DNA of 64,000 bases from CAVXYG01 sp963766005 (GTDB lineage Bacteria; Actinomycetota; Actinomycetes; S36-B12; GCA-2699445): assembly GCA_963766005.1 (NCBI GenBank), contig CAVXYG010000005.1, forward strand, positions 67,896-131,895, given 5' to 3'. Position numbers and translations under genes: made by a program. A model generated the notes under the pieces. The model was given only the letters and a program-made list of their open reading frames with translations, was not told the DNA's origin and ran no database searches. Below, in pieces: positions 16,543-27,459 of the stretch (position 1 is its first letter; each line of letters begins with the position of its first letter).

Positions 16543-19026
16543 ATGAGCCTCGAGCCGCCGATCACCCGCACCAACCTGCACGACCCGGAGGAGTTCGCCT
16601 CGGTCTTCATGGACGAGCTCCGCTACGGCCAGGGCGTGGCACTCACGCGCGCGAGCATGAACGACAAGTACTTCGCGCTGGCGCACACGGTGCGGCGCGC
16701 CCTCATGGCCCGCTGGTTGGACACGGTGACGACGCAGCTGGCCGCGGGCAAGAAGGGCGTCGCCTACCTCTCGGCGGAGTATCTCCTGGGCCGGCAGCTC
16801 GACAACGCCATGCTGGCGGTGAACCTGCGCGATTCCGCGACGGAGGCGCTGCAGAGCCTCGGCCTTGACCTGGATCAGCTCCGCGACCGCGAACTCGAGC
16901 CGGGCCTCGGCAACGGCGGCCTGGGCCGGCTGGCCGCGTGCTTCATCGACTCCCTGGCCACGATGGAGATCCCTGCCATCGGGTACGGCATCCGATACGA
17001 GTACGGCATCTTCCGCCAGGAGTTCGTGGACGGCTGGCAGCGCGAGCAGCCCGATCCCTGGCTGGAATACGGTTCGCCGTGGGAGTTCCCCCACCCGGAG
17101 ATGGCCGTGCCGGTCGGGTTCGGCGGCAGCACCGAGCAGTACACCGATGAGCACGGAGTCCTGCGCACCCGATGGCGCCCCGCAACCAAGGTCGTCGGTG
17201 TGCCGTACAACTACATGGTTCCCGGCTATCACACGCGCACGGTCAACACGCTGCGCCTGTGGAGCGCCCAGAGCCCGACGGAGTTCCACCTCGACGTGTT
17301 CAACGCCGGCGATTTCGAGGCCGCGGTCCACGACGCCACTGCGGCCAGCAACATCAGCCGCGTCCTCTATCCGGAAGACTCCACGCCCCAGGGCAAGGAG
17401 CTGCGGCTCAAGCAGCAGTACTTCTTCGTCGCCTGCTCGATCAGGGACTTCATCGACACCATCCTGCCATCCGGCTTCGACCTGCACCGGCTCAGCGAGC
17501 GCGTCATCTTCCAACTCAACGACACCCACCCGGTGATCGGTGTCCCCGAGCTCATGCGAGTGCTGATGGACGAGCGGGGCTTCAGCTTCGCGGAGGCCTG
17601 GTCGGTCACGCAGGAATGCTTCGCCTACACCTGCCATACGCTCCTCCCGGAGGCCCTCGAGGTCTGGTCGGTGGAGCTCATCCAGCGGCTCCTGCCCCGG
17701 CATATGGAGATCATCTACCAGATCAACGACCACTTCCTGGGCGAGCTGCGCGCCAGCTACCCGGGCGACGAAATGCGGATCCGCCGCATGTCGATCATCC
17801 AGGAGCACCCGTACCGGGCCGTCCGGATGGCCTACCTGGCGACCGTCGCCGGCAACCGGGTCAACGGCGTCGCCGCCCTGCATAGCGAACTCCTGCGCAC
17901 CCGCGTCCTGAACGACTTCGCCGACGTCTATCCGGAGAAGTTCACCAACGTCACCAACGGCATCACGCCGCGGCGCTTCCTGCGGCTGTCCAACCCCGGG
18001 CTGTCCGAGCTCATCAACGACCACATCGGCGACGGCTGGGTGAAGGACCTGGACCAGCTGCAACGCCTGGAGCCGTTGGCCGAAGACCCCGACTTCCGGG
18101 CGGCATTCCGCGAGGTCAAGGCCGCGAACAAGCAGCGCCTGGCCGAGCACCTCCAGCCGCGGGGCATGGCGCTGGACACCTCGACGATGTTCGACGTCAT
18201 GGTGAAACGGCTGCACGAGTACAAGCGCCAGACGCTGAAGGTCCTCCACACCATCGTCCTGCACCAGCGGTTGCAGGACGGGCAGGACATCGTGCCGCGC
18301 ACGATGCTGTTCGGCGCGAAAGCTGCTCCCGGATACCGCATGGCCAAGGACATCATCGGTCTGATCAACCACGTCGGGATGGTGATCAACAACGATCCGG
18401 TCTGCGAGGGGAAGCTGTCGGTCGTCTATCCGCCCAACTACAACGTCACGCTGGCGGAGTTGCTCATCCCGGCGGCCGACCTGTCGGAGCAGATCTCGTT
18501 GGCCGGCAAGGAGGCTTCCGGAACGGGGAACATGAAGTTCGCCCTGAACGGCGCGCTCACCATCGGGACTCTGGACGGCGCGAATGTGGAGATCCGCGAT
18601 CTGGTGGGGGAGGAGAACTTCTTCCTCTTCGGCATGACCGTCGACGATGTCCACGAGATCGACGCGGCCGGCTACCAGCCGTGGACGTACTACGAGGGCA
18701 GCCCTGTGCTGCGCCGGGCGATGGACGCCATCTCCGAGGGTGTGTACTCGCGAGGAGACCGGTCCGCCTTCGCCGGCGTGGTGGAGAATCTGGTCCACCA
18801 GGATCGGTTCATGGCGCTCGCCGATTTCGACGCCTACATCGCGGCGCAGGGCGAGGTCGATCAGGCGTATCTGGATCAGGACGCCTGGAGCCGGATGGCG
18901 ATCCTCAACACCGCGCGGGTCGGGTTCTTCTCCTCCGACAGGTCGATGCGCGACTACCTGGACCGCATCTGGCACTGCGAATCGGTCCACGTTCCGACAC
19001 GGTTCGACCCGAAGCCGCAAGGCTGA
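16543..19026 (+). CDS. glgP: Glycogen/alpha-glucan phosphorylase
   Basis: 827-residue PLP-dependent GT35 enzyme releasing glucose-1-phosphate from glycogen or maltodextrin. Strong family blocks are present throughout: YLSAEYLLGR, GLGNGGLGRLAACF, GYGIRYEYGIF, NDTHP, TNGITPRR, KRLHEYKRQ and the PLP site EASGTGNMKF with Lys665. Length is that of the E. coli/maltodextrin phosphorylase type, not the longer 850+ residue actinobacterial GlgP-like type. The ATG at 16543 follows a GGGAG motif. The glucose-1-phosphate could also feed RmlA. Other glycogen genes are not in the window. Confidence 0.97.
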   Translation: MSLEPPITRTNLHDPEEFASVFMDELRYGQGVALTRASMNDKYFALAHTVRRALMARWLDTVTTQLAAGKKGVAYLSAEYLLGRQLDNAMLAVNLRDSATEALQSLGLDLDQLRDRELEPGLGNGGLGRLAACFIDSLATMEIPAIGYGIRYEYGIFRQEFVDGWQREQPDPWLEYGSPWEFPHPEMAVPVGFGGSTEQYTDEHGVLRTRWRPATKVVGVPYNYMVPGYHTRTVNTLRLWSAQSPTEFHLDVFNAGDFEAAVHDATAASNISRVLYPEDSTPQGKELRLKQQYFFVACSIRDFIDTILPSGFDLHRLSERVIFQLNDTHPVIGVPELMRVLMDERGFSFAEAWSVTQECFAYTCHTLLPEALEVWSVELIQRLLPRHMEIIYQINDHFLGELRASYPGDEMRIRRMSIIQEHPYRAVRMAYLATVAGNRVNGVAALHSELLRTRVLNDFADVYPEKFTNVTNGITPRRFLRLSNPGLSELINDHIGDGWVKDLDQLQRLEPLAEDPDFRAAFREVKAANKQRLAEHLQPRGMALDTSTMFDVMVKRLHEYKRQTLKVLHTIVLHQRLQDGQDIVPRTMLFGAKAAPGYRMAKDIIGLINHVGMVINNDPVCEGKLSVVYPPNYNVTLAELLIPAADLSEQISLAGKEASGTGNMKFALNGALTIGTLDGANVEIRDLVGEENFFLFGMTVDDVHEIDAAGYQPWTYYEGSPVLRRAMDAISEGVYSRGDRSAFAGVVENLVHQDRFMALADFDAYIAAQGEVDQAYLDQDAWSRMAILNTARVGFFSSDRSMRDYLDRIWHCESVHVPTRFDPKPQG

Positions 19027-19279
19027 GCAGGTTGGACTGACTGGCACGCGGGCTGGTCGTCAGGCCCCCGAATGCGGTTGGCGGCCTCATGAGCGCAGAG
19101 AGCCGGCCATGGCGCAGCACCAGTGCGGCTGGCCAGCACGGATGCGCGGGCCAGCGCGAGAGCGCCCGGCCGCTGCGACCGGACAGACCACGGCGGACGG
19201 CCGCGACAGACCCCGCAGGGGCCAGTGACGCAACCCGGCCCGGACACTGCGCACTCTTCGGGGCGCCCGCACTTGTGCC

Positions 19280-19285
19280 TATGCT
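19280..19285 (+). promoter_or_regulatory. Leaderless -10 element of the AidB-like gene
   Basis: TATGCT, 6 nt, then ATG 19292. Confidence 0.5.
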
Positions 19286-19291
19286 GACGGC

Positions 19292-20981
19292 ATGACGAAC
19301 GCCAGCGACACCGGCCGGGCCGCGCTCGCAGATTGGGTCGCCGCGCAGCCGACGGACTGGTACGCCGACGACGAGGACTTCCTCGCCTTGGCCCAGCACC
19401 ATGGGCTCGCCGACCGTGCAGCCGCCCTGGGCGCCGCCGGGCGGGCCGCCGCGGGACCACTCGACCGCGCTGCCCGCGACAACGACCTCCCCCGCAACCA
19501 CCCGGTACTCGACGACTGGGACGGCATCGGCCGCTACACAGCAGCGGTCTGCCCATCACCCCAGCCACCGCGACGCTGGCCGAGCGATCTACGGCACCGG
19601 CGTCATGACCGCGTTCGGCGAGACCGGGGCCACGGGAGTACCGTTCGCCCGACCGGAGACCCCGGCGCCGCACCGCTTCATCCTGTCCCTGTTCTACTTG
19701 ACCGCGCAGGCGGGCGAGGCAGGGCACAACTGCCCGCTGGCCTGCGATGCCGGCGCCATCCGGACACTGCAGTACCTCGGCACGCCAGAGCAGCAGGCGG
19801 CCTTCCTCCCCGGGCTGCTCGAGGCGGACTACGACGAGAATCTGACCGCCTCGCAGTTCCTCACCGAAGTCCAGGGCGGCTCCGACGTCGGCGCCAACGC
19901 CGTCACCGCCCGACCGGTGGGCGAGCACGACGCCGGACCGGGCAGCCCCTGGAGCATCAGCGGGGAGAAGTGGTTCTGCTCCAACGCCGACGCGGATCTG
20001 TTCCTCGTGACGGCCCGGGTCGCCAACCCGACGACCGGTACCCGTGGCTTGGGGCTGTTCCTCATCCCCCGCACCCTGTCCGACGGCAGCCTCAACGGCT
20101 TTCGCATCCGACGGCTGAAGCAGAAGCTGGGCACCCGGTCGATGGCCAGCGCCGAGATCGACTTCACCGAGGCCAGCGCCACAGCGTTGGGACCGGTGCA
20201 CGAGGGATTCAAGAACACGATGAACCTCGTCATCACCACGTCGCGACTCTTCAACGCCGCCGGCTGTGCAGCGCATGCGCGCCGCAGCTGGGTCGTGGCC
20301 AGCACGTATGCGGCGCATCGCCGAGCCTTCGGGCACCCGATCGCGGACTACCCGCTGGTGGCTGAGACGCTGGCCTGGATTCGGGCAGACGCCACGGCGA
20401 GCCTCGCCGCGACCCTGCTGCTGGCCGGACTCGCCGAACAAATCGACGCCGGCACCGCGACCGATCAGGAGCAGGCCTTCTTCCGGATCGCGGTCAACCT
20501 CACCAAGCTGCAGACTTCGCTGCTCAGCCACGACGCGGTCAACCGCGGCATCGAGGTGCTCGGCGGGAACGGCGCGATCGAGAGCTTCAGCGTGCTGCCG
20601 CGACTGCTGCGCGACAACGTCGTCTACGAGAACTGGGAGGGCAGCCACAACGTCCTGCGGGCCCAGATCCTGCGCGACTGCGGCCGCTTCGGGATCCACC
20701 AGGGGTTCTTCGCCGAGCTGCGACAGCGCCTCGATCCGCAACTCCATGAACAACTCGATGCCGATGGGGCGGAGTTGACCGCGCTGCTGGCCGAATCCGA
20801 AGTGGTGCGCGACCTGCGCTTCCGGATCCTCGGTACCCGGCTCGCGGTCTGGGTGATGCTCGCCGCAATGCAGCCGGTCGCTGCGTTGGACCCTGCCCGG
20901 CAGCTCACCGAGCGGCATCTGCGCCCGCTGCCGATCGACGACGAGTACGTGCAGTTGATCAAGGCTCTGCAGCGACGCTGA
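19292..20981 (+). CDS. AidB-like acyl-CoA dehydrogenase (frameshifted)
   Basis: About 562 residues after correction. The start MTNASDTGRAALADW runs to NHPVLDDWDGIGRYTAAV, then at about 19548-19556 one extra base moves the coding frame to HPSHRDAGRAIYGTGVM and onward to the stop. The rest has acyl-CoA dehydrogenase blocks: QFLTEVQGGSDVGANAV (flavin/substrate region), GEKWFCSNADAD, TMNLVITTSRLFNA, the FGHPIADYPLV helix and EVLGGNGAIES. The long N-terminal extension and the QGGSDV motif resemble the AidB branch of the family, which includes DNA-damage-associated and fatty-acyl enzymes. The catalytic role here is unknown. A 12-bp stem terminator separates it from the convergent fadB. Confidence 0.8.
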
Positions 20982-21210
20982 CCCGACCGCGGTTGGTGCC
21001 GCGAGGCTTTGTGCTTCTGCTTCAGCGTTGTAATATAGAGCGACGGCCTGATCGCGACCCCCCGTGGCGAGCAGGTCGGCCGGGCTCAGGAGCGCAGACC
21101 TGCACGGCCCGGCAATCGAAAGGTGGCCGATCGTTTCTCCCCCGTAACGGTCGGCCACTCTCGGCCTCCCCGCCTGACCGGCACTGCCGCGGCGTCGGGA
21201 GGCCCCACCG

Positions 21211-21249
21211 CGAAGCCCCCGGATGCAGACGCTGCACCCGGGGGCTTCG
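21211..21249. terminator. Bidirectional terminator between AidB-like gene and fadB
   Basis: Perfect 12-bp inverted repeat CGAAGCCCCCGG (21211-21222) and CCGGGGGCTTCG (21238-21249) with a 15-nt loop, 16 nt beyond the fadB stop. Confidence 0.75.
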
Positions 21250-21264
21250 TGCTTGCCACGGCAA

Positions 21265-23455
21265 CTACACGTACTTCCCGTTCGACGCGGCCAGCGCGAC
21301 CAGCGACTGCGGCGGCGCGAACCGCTCGCCATAGGCCGCGGCGAGTTCGCGCGCCCGCTCGACGAAGCCGGTGGGACCGCCCTGGTAACCGTTGATGAAC
21401 TGCAGCACGCCGCCGGTCCACGGGGGGTAGCCGATCCCGAAGATGGAACCGATGTTGGCGTCCTCGACGGAGCGCAGGACGCCGTTGTCCCAGCACTTCA
21501 CCGACTCCAGCGCCTCGATGAACAGCATCCGCTCAGCCATGTCCCGCAGCGGCATGGCCGGTGCGTCGGCACCGGGCGCACCCGGGGATCCGGCGCCGAA
21601 GTGCTCGCCAAGGCCCGTCCACAGACCGACCCGCTTGCCGTCGGCGTAGTCGTAGAAGCCGGCCCCGGCCGCACGTCCGCCGCGGTCGAACTCCAGCACC
21701 ATCCGATCGATGACGGCGTAGGAAGGGTGCTCCTCGAAGGGCAGGCCCTCGGCAGCCGCCGCGTCCCGGGCGGCCTCCCGGATGCGGCGACCCAGGGTCA
21801 GCGACACCTCGTCGTTCAGGGCCAGCGGACCGGTCGGGTATCCGGCCTGCAGCGCGGCCTGCTCGATCGAGTTCGCCGGCACGCCCTCGGCAAGCATCGC
21901 CACGGCCTCGCCGATGAACGTGCCGATGACCCGAGAGGTGAAGAAGCCGCGGCTGTCGTTCACCACGATCGGTGTCTTCTTGATCTGTTGCGCGATGTCG
22001 ACGGCCTTGGCGATCGCCGCGTCGGACGTCTGCTCCCCGACCACGATCTCCAGCAACGGCATCTTGTCCACCGGCGAGAAGAAGTGCAGGCCGATGAAGT
22101 CCGCCGGACGGCTGACCCCCTCGGCCAGCGTCGTGATCGGCAGCGTCGAGGTGTTCGACCCGAGCAGCGCATCGGGCGCGAGCAGCGGCTCGATCTCGGC
22201 GTAGACCGCGTGCTTGAGCTCCGGGTCCTCGAACACGGCCTCGATGAGCAGGTCCGCCCCCTTGGCCTGCGCCATGGAATCCGTCGGCACGATGCGGGCA
22301 AGCACCTCATCGGCGGCATCCTGCGACATCTTGCCGCGGGAGACCGCCTTGTCCAGGATCGTGCGGCTGTAGGACTTGCCCCGCTCTGCGGCCTCGACCG
22401 AGACGTCTCGCAGCACGACGTCCATACCGCTGCGGGCGCAGACGTAGGCGATGCCGGCACCCATCATCCCGGCTCCGAGCACGGCCACCTTCTGCGCGCG
22501 GTACTGCTCGAAGCCCTCCGGACGCGAGCCGCCCTTGGTGATGTGCTGCAGATCGAAGAAGAACGCCTTGATCATGTTCTTGCTGACCTGGCCGGTCGCC
22601 AGGCTGACGAAGTACTCCGTCTCGATGCGACCGGCGTTGTCGAAGTCCACCTGGGACCCCTCCACGGCAGCGGCCATGATGTGGTGCTGCGCGGGCATCG
22701 GTGCGCCCTTGAGCTGCTTGCGCAGGTTCGCGGGGAAGGCGGGCAGCACGGCCGCGAACTTCGGGTTGCTGGGAGTTCCGCCCGGGATCTTGTAGCCGGG
22801 CTTGTCCCAGGGCTGCGCCGCGTCGGGGTTGGCCCGGATCCAGGCCTTCGCCGCAGCAATCATCTCCTCGCGGGTGTCCACGACCTCATCGACCAGTCCG
22901 GTAGCGCAGCGCTGCGCTCGGCTTGCGCCGCTGCCCCTGCAGCAGCACCTCCATGAGCGCCTTCTGCAGACCGAACATGCGCACCGTCCGGATCACGCCG
23001 CCACCGCCGGGCAGCAGTCCGAGCGTGGCCTCCGGCAGCCCGATCTCGCTCCCCTTGGCGTCCAGCGCGATGCGGTGATGGCAGGCCAGCGCGATCTCCA
23101 GGCCGCCGCCGAGCGCGGCGCCGTTGATCGCGGCCACGACGGGCCGCTCCAACGTTTCCAGCACCCGCATGTCCGCACGCAGCGCCTGCAACTGCTCGGT
23201 GAGCTCCTGGGCGTTGGACGGGGTCGCCTGGCTCAGCAGGTGCAGGTCGCCGCCGGCGAAGAACGTCTTCTTGCCCGAGGTGACGATGACACCGGTGATC
23301 GACTCCTTCTCCGCGGCGAGTCGCCGCACGGTCTGCGAGAACGACGACTGGAAGAGGGCGTTCATCGTGTTGGCGCCCTGTCCGGGGTCGTCCATCGTGA
23401 GGGTCACGATGCCCTCGTCGTCGCGGTCCCAAGCGATCATGTTCTGCTCACTCAT
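21265..23455 (-). CDS. fadB: Fatty-acid oxidation multifunctional protein (enoyl-CoA hydratase / 3-hydroxyacyl-CoA dehydrogenase), frameshifted
   Basis: About 729 residues after correction. The N-terminal crotonase domain has FFAGGDLHLL and NGAALGGGLEIALACHH (oxyanion hole) and LPEATLGLLPGGGG. The 3-hydroxyacyl-CoA dehydrogenase part has VAVLGAGMMGAGIAYV, the DLLIEAVFED block, GSNTSTLPIT and GLHFFSPVDKMPLLE, and ends in the two dehydrogenase C-terminal domains. It catalyses the second and third steps of beta-oxidation. The hydratase part ends in frame at about 22915 and continues as TGLVDEVVDTREE one base over; the site is the repetitive GCGCAGCGCTGCGCT at 22901-22920. The start at 23455 has GAGGAGAG upstream. 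The thiolase fadA precedes it by 12 bp, making a fadA-fadB operon. Confidence 0.9.
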
Positions 23456-23467
23456 GTCCTGCTCTCC

Positions 23468-24682
23468 TCAAACCCGCTCGATGATGGTCGCCACGCCCAT
23501 GCCGCCGCCGATGCACAGCGTGACCAGGCCGTAGCGGCCCCCGCTGCGCTCCAGCTCGTCGAGCACGGTGCCGAAGATCATCGCTCCCGTGGCACCGAGC
23601 GGATGGCCCATGGCGATCGCGCCACCGTTGACGTTCACCTGCTCCCGGGACAGGCCGAAGTCCTTCATCCACTTCAGCACGACAGCGGCAAACGCCTCGT
23701 TCAACTCCCAGACGTCGATGTCGTCCGGCCCGAGGCCGGCCGTGGCGAGCACCTTGCGGGTGGCCGGGGTGGGCCCGGTGAGCATGATCGTCGGATCGGC
23801 ACCGGACACCGCGGTCGCCACGACGCGACCGCGCGGAACCATGCCGAAACGGGTACCGATCTCCTCGCTGCCGATGAGGACGAGCGCCGCCCCGTCGACG
23901 ATCCCGGAGGAGTTGCCGGGCGTGTGGACGTGGTCGATGCGCTCCACCCAGTGGAACTTCTGCAGCGCCACGGCATCGAAGCCCCCCATGTCCCCGATCC
24001 CGGCGAAGGAGGGCTTGAGCTTGGCCAGATCGTCCATCGTGGTGCCCGGGCGCATGTGCTCGTCGTGGTCCAGGACCATCACGCCGTTGCGGTCCACGAC
24101 CGGGACGACGGACTTGGCGAAGTGGCCAGCGCTCCAGGCATCGGCGGCCAGCCGCTGCGACTGCACCGCGTAGGAGTCGACGTCCTCGCGGCTGAAGCCC
24201 TCGGTCGTGGCGATGAGATCGGCGCTGATCCCCTGGGGGACGAAGTACGTGTCGTAGGCGGTCTCCGGGTCCATCGCCCAGGCGCCGCCGTCGCTGCCCA
24301 TGGGCACCCGGCTCATCGACTCCACGCCGCCGGCGATGATCAACTCGTCCCATCCCGAGGCGACCTTCTGCGAGGCGATGTTGACCGCCTCCAGCGCCGA
24401 GGCGCAGAAGCGGTTGATCTGGATCCCGCCCACCGTATCGGGCAGACCGGCAGCGATCGCAGCGGTCTTGGCGATATCGGCGCCCTGGTCGCCGACGGGC
24501 GAGACGCACCCGAGGATGAGGTCGTCGATGGCCCTCGGATCGAGTTCTGCGTGGCGCACCCGCAACTCGTCGAGCAGGCCGGTGACGAGGCTGACCGGTT
24601 TGACCCGGTGCAGGGAGCCGTTCGCCTTGCCGCGTCCGCGCGGCGTCCGGATGGCGTCGTAGATGAAGGCGTCGTTCGGCAT
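23468..24682 (-). CDS. fadA: Acetyl-CoA C-acyltransferase (thiolase)
   Basis: 404-residue thiolase for the last step of beta-oxidation. The acylated nucleophile Cys93 is in NRFCASALEAV; GHPLGATGA supplies the catalytic His and TLCIGGGMG the proton-donor Cys. ELNEAFA is the other conserved block. Length is typical. It heads a minus-strand operon with fadB 12 bp downstream and is divergent from the LCP gene. Confidence 0.95.
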   Translation of the reverse strand: MPNDAFIYDAIRTPRGRGKANGSLHRVKPVSLVTGLLDELRVRHAELDPRAIDDLILGCVSPVGDQGADIAKTAAIAAGLPDTVGGIQINRFCASALEAVNIASQKVASGWDELIIAGGVESMSRVPMGSDGGAWAMDPETAYDTYFVPQGISADLIATTEGFSREDVDSYAVQSQRLAADAWSAGHFAKSVVPVVDRNGVMVLDHDEHMRPGTTMDDLAKLKPSFAGIGDMGGFDAVALQKFHWVERIDHVHTPGNSSGIVDGAALVLIGSEEIGTRFGMVPRGRVVATAVSGADPTIMLTGPTPATRKVLATAGLGPDDIDVWELNEAFAAVVLKWMKDFGLSREQVNVNGGAIAMGHPLGATGAMIFGTVLDELERSGGRYGLVTLCIGGGMGVATIIERV

Positions 24683-24844
24683 ACAGTCCTCTCAAACCCC
24701 GGTGCCGCGGGCGGAGAAGCCCACGGTCCTGTTGCCGCACACGGTACGGGGCCGGACTCGTCGGGAACAGACCGCCCCCGTGCGTCGGGAGCGCAGTCCT
24801 GCCGATGCCCCATATGCTGCTCGAAGGGCACGAGTGGAGGTGCG

Positions 24845-25969
24845 ATGCCGAACAAGCCCCCCGAAGTCCCCGACGACTTCGATCGCTTCTTCCGGGACGC
24901 GCCGCCCGCCAAGGCGCCACCGCAAGACGGCGACATGGGCGCTTACGAGGCCTTCTTGCGCCAGAATCCGCAGCCCTTCCCGCAGAATCGCCCAGTGTCC
25001 ACCCCGCATGCCCAGGGCTCGCCGATCCTTGCGCCGGAGGCCCCCGCCCCGGCCCGCCTGCCCACGCCAAGGCGGAAGAGGCCGCTGTGGCGGCGGATTC
25101 TGCGGTGGCTGTTCATCATCATTGCTGCGGTTCTGGTCTACCTGCTCGGCCTGCTCGTCTACCTGGTGATGAACATCAACGAGGTCGACGCGATGCCGGC
25201 CGACCAGATCCGCAACACGCCGGGGTCGGTGACGCTGCTGGTGGGAACCGACGCCCGCGGCGGCGACCCCGCCGAAGGCAGCCGTACCGACACCATCATG
25301 CTGCTGGTCGATCCGTTCTTCGGCCCCCCCACGCTGGTCTCGGTGCCGCGCGACAGTTGGGTGGACATTCCTGGTCGGGGCATGGGGAAGATCAACGCAT
25401 CCTTCGCCGTCGGCGGTCCGGCGCTGCTCATCGAGACGATCGAGCAGAACACCGGACTGCACGTGGACCACTACGTCGAGGTCGGGTTCGAGGGGATCGT
25501 CTGGCTGACCGACGCGGTCGGCGGCCTGCGGCTGTGCATCGACTACGACGTGAACGACGTCAACTCCGGCCTCGTGATGAATGCCGGCTGCAGCGTGCTC
25601 GAGGGGCAGCAGGCTCTCGCCTTCACCCGCATGCGCTACGCCGATCCCAAGGGCGACCTCGGCCGCATCGAGCGCCAGCAGCAGTGGATCTCCACCTTCG
25701 TCACGACCGTGCTGAAGCCGCAGAACCTGCTGAACCCCTTCAAGATGATCGACGTCATGGACGCCGCTGCCGACGCGCTCACCGTGGATGAGGACACCGG
25801 CGTGGTCAACATGACGCGGATGGGTTGGGGCATGATGCAGGTCGCTCGCGGCAACGGCGAGGTGACGACCGTGCCGATCGCTGATCCCGCCTACTACGTC
25901 AACGGCCAGTCCGCCGTGCTGTGGGACGACGCGGCCGCGCAGCAGCTGTTCCAGTCGCTGGGCGCCTAG
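24845..25969 (+). CDS. LytR-CpsA-Psr family cell-wall ligase
   Basis: 374 residues: an acidic Pro-rich cytoplasmic N-terminus (1-80), a Trp/Arg-rich basic patch, one TM helix (about 88-110) and an extracellular LCP domain (about 125-340). The LCP signature residues are seen in LLVGTDARGG and SRTDTIML, in SVPRDSWVDIPG, and in the ALAFTRMRYADPKGDLGRIERQQQ block. LCP enzymes transfer undecaprenyl-linked glycopolymers to peptidoglycan, fitting the rhamnose genes in this window. The start follows GGAGG 5 nt upstream. Confidence 0.93.
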   Translation: MPNKPPEVPDDFDRFFRDAPPAKAPPQDGDMGAYEAFLRQNPQPFPQNRPVSTPHAQGSPILAPEAPAPARLPTPRRKRPLWRRILRWLFIIIAAVLVYLLGLLVYLVMNINEVDAMPADQIRNTPGSVTLLVGTDARGGDPAEGSRTDTIMLLVDPFFGPPTLVSVPRDSWVDIPGRGMGKINASFAVGGPALLIETIEQNTGLHVDHYVEVGFEGIVWLTDAVGGLRLCIDYDVNDVNSGLVMNAGCSVLEGQQALAFTRMRYADPKGDLGRIERQQQWISTFVTTVLKPQNLLNPFKMIDVMDAAADALTVDEDTGVVNMTRMGWGMMQVARGNGEVTTVPIADPAYYVNGQSAVLWDDAAAQQLFQSLGA

Positions 25970-26010
25970 GCGGGCCGGGGCGTACCCGACCGCAGCCACC
26001 GCCGACGCCG

Positions 26011-26637
26011 CTACCGCTTGCGGAAGGCCAGATCCGTGATCTCGCGCCCGGCCGCCAGACCGGTGCGCTCGTACCGCGTCACCGGTCGCCACGGCGGCCT
26101 CGGCACGACGCCGCCCCGGCCGCACGGCGCCAGTTGCCCTGTCGCCAGCAGGACACGGCGCGCCGTGTCGGCATAGTCGGGGATATCCGTGGCCAACCGC
26201 AGCGTCCCGCCCGGTGCGAGCCGGTCTGCCAGCAGGTCCGCCACAGCAGGTCGGAGCAGTCGGCGCTTGCGGTGGCGAGCCTTCGGCCACGGATCGGGGA
26301 ACCAGATGTGCACTTCTTCCAGGGAGGCTGCCGGCGCCTGCCGGCTGAGAACCTCTATGGCATCGCCGTGGACGAGTCGCAGGTTGTCCGCCCCGGCCGT
26401 GCGAGCGGCGCGAGCCGTGGCGGCCAGGCCCCGCGCGTGGACCTCAACACCGATCACGAGTTCCCAGTGGGCGGCGGCCGCGACGAGGGCATCGCCCATG
26501 CCCGACCCGATCTCCAGGACGGTCCCCGGCCCGAGGGACCACGGGCCGGCCGGCAGGAAACGCGTCGGCACCTCATCGCGCCACAGTGCGGTCAACTCCG
26601 GCCCCATGCGCCCCTGCCGAATCCGGTAGGACCGCAC
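26011..26637 (-). CDS. trmB: tRNA (guanine-N7-)-methyltransferase
   Basis: 208 residues, SAM-dependent methylation of G46 in tRNA. It begins VRSYRIRQGRM like other TrmB proteins, has the SAM motif LEIGSGMGDAL, the conserved IWFPDPWPKARHRKRRL block and LRLATDIPDYA. The GTG at 26637 is the start that matches the family N-terminus; longer upstream reading runs antisense through plsC and is not believed. It converges on the LCP gene with 41 bp between stops. Confidence 0.93.
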   Translation of the reverse strand: MRSYRIRQGRMGPELTALWRDEVPTRFLPAGPWSLGPGTVLEIGSGMGDALVAAAAHWELVIGVEVHARGLAATARAARTAGADNLRLVHGDAIEVLSRQAPAASLEEVHIWFPDPWPKARHRKRRLLRPAVADLLADRLAPGGTLRLATDIPDYADTARRVLLATGQLAPCGRGGVVPRPPWRPVTRYERTGLAAGREITDLAFRKR

Positions 26638-26673
26638 GTGGGTCGCGATGCCGGCGAGGTGCCCCTGACCTCG

Positions 26674-26679
26674 TACGCT
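26674..26679 (+). promoter_or_regulatory. Leaderless -10 element of plsC
   Basis: TACGCT, 6 nt, then GTG 26686, between trmB and plsC, which diverge. Confidence 0.5.
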
Positions 26680-26685
26680 TACCGC

Positions 26686-27459
26686 GTGGGTCGACGCATC
26701 GCTTCTCTTGCCTTCTGGGCCTTCATCGTCGTGACCTCGCTGCTGCTGTTCCCCATCGCGGTCGTCATCTTCGTCGTGACGTTCCCGTTCGACCCCCGCC
26801 GACGTGCCCTGCATCAATTCACCTGTTTCTGGGCCTCGCTGTACACCTGGTGCAATCCGCTGTGGCGGGTGCATGTCGAGCACCGCGACCGCATCGATCC
26901 GCGGGCCACCTATGTCATGGTCGCCAACCATCTCTCCTTCCTGGACATCCTGGTCCTGTTCCGCCTCTTCACCAACTTCGCGTGGGTGTCCAAGATCGAG
27001 AACTTCCGGGTGCCGGTCATCGGCTGGAACATGCGACTCAACGGCTACATCCCTCTGGTTCGCGGCGACGGCGCCTCGGCGGCGGAGATGATGGAGCACA
27101 GCCGCCGCACGCTGCGACGCGGCACCTCGGTCATGATGTTCCCCGAAGGCACCAGGTCCCGCGACGGAAGGCTCCAGGCCTTCAAGCCGGGCGCGTTCCG
27201 ACTCGCCCTCGACACCGCAAGCCCGATCCTGCCGATCCTCGTGAGCGGCACCGGCAACGCCCTGCCCAAGCACGGGTTCGTCCTCCAGGGCCGCCACGAG
27301 ATCGGGATCACCGTGCTGGATCCCATCCCCCCGGAGCACTTCGCCAGCGACGACCCCCGCGACCTCGCCGAGCACGTCCGGGAGGTCATTCTCGCGGCCG
27401 GCCAGGCGCGGGCCGCAGCGCTGGCCGAACCGGGAGAGGGCGGCGACGCTCCGGACTAG
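26686..27459 (+). CDS. plsC: 1-acyl-sn-glycerol-3-phosphate acyltransferase
   Basis: 257-residue membrane-bound acyltransferase making phosphatidic acid. A strongly hydrophobic N-terminal helix (about 6-33) anchors it. The catalytic HX4D box is NHLSFLD (His82, Asp87), the second box is GWNMRLNGYIPLVR, and MFPEGTRS is the phosphate-binding motif. GTG 26686 has a leaderless hexamer upstream; GTG 26659 is a less likely alternative. No gene for a partner acyltransferase is adjacent. Confidence 0.92.
   Translation: MGRRIASLAFWAFIVVTSLLLFPIAVVIFVVTFPFDPRRRALHQFTCFWASLYTWCNPLWRVHVEHRDRIDPRATYVMVANHLSFLDILVLFRLFTNFAWVSKIENFRVPVIGWNMRLNGYIPLVRGDGASAAEMMEHSRRTLRRGTSVMMFPEGTRSRDGRLQAFKPGAFRLALDTASPILPILVSGTGNALPKHGFVLQGRHEIGITVLDPIPPEHFASDDPRDLAEHVREVILAAGQARAAALAEPGEGGDAPD

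Noticed and set aside
16513..19047. Long antisense frame (about 844 codons) across glgP
   Set aside because: It is the mirror of a strongly conserved gene; the high G+C third positions leave the complementary frame open. No motif or start signal.
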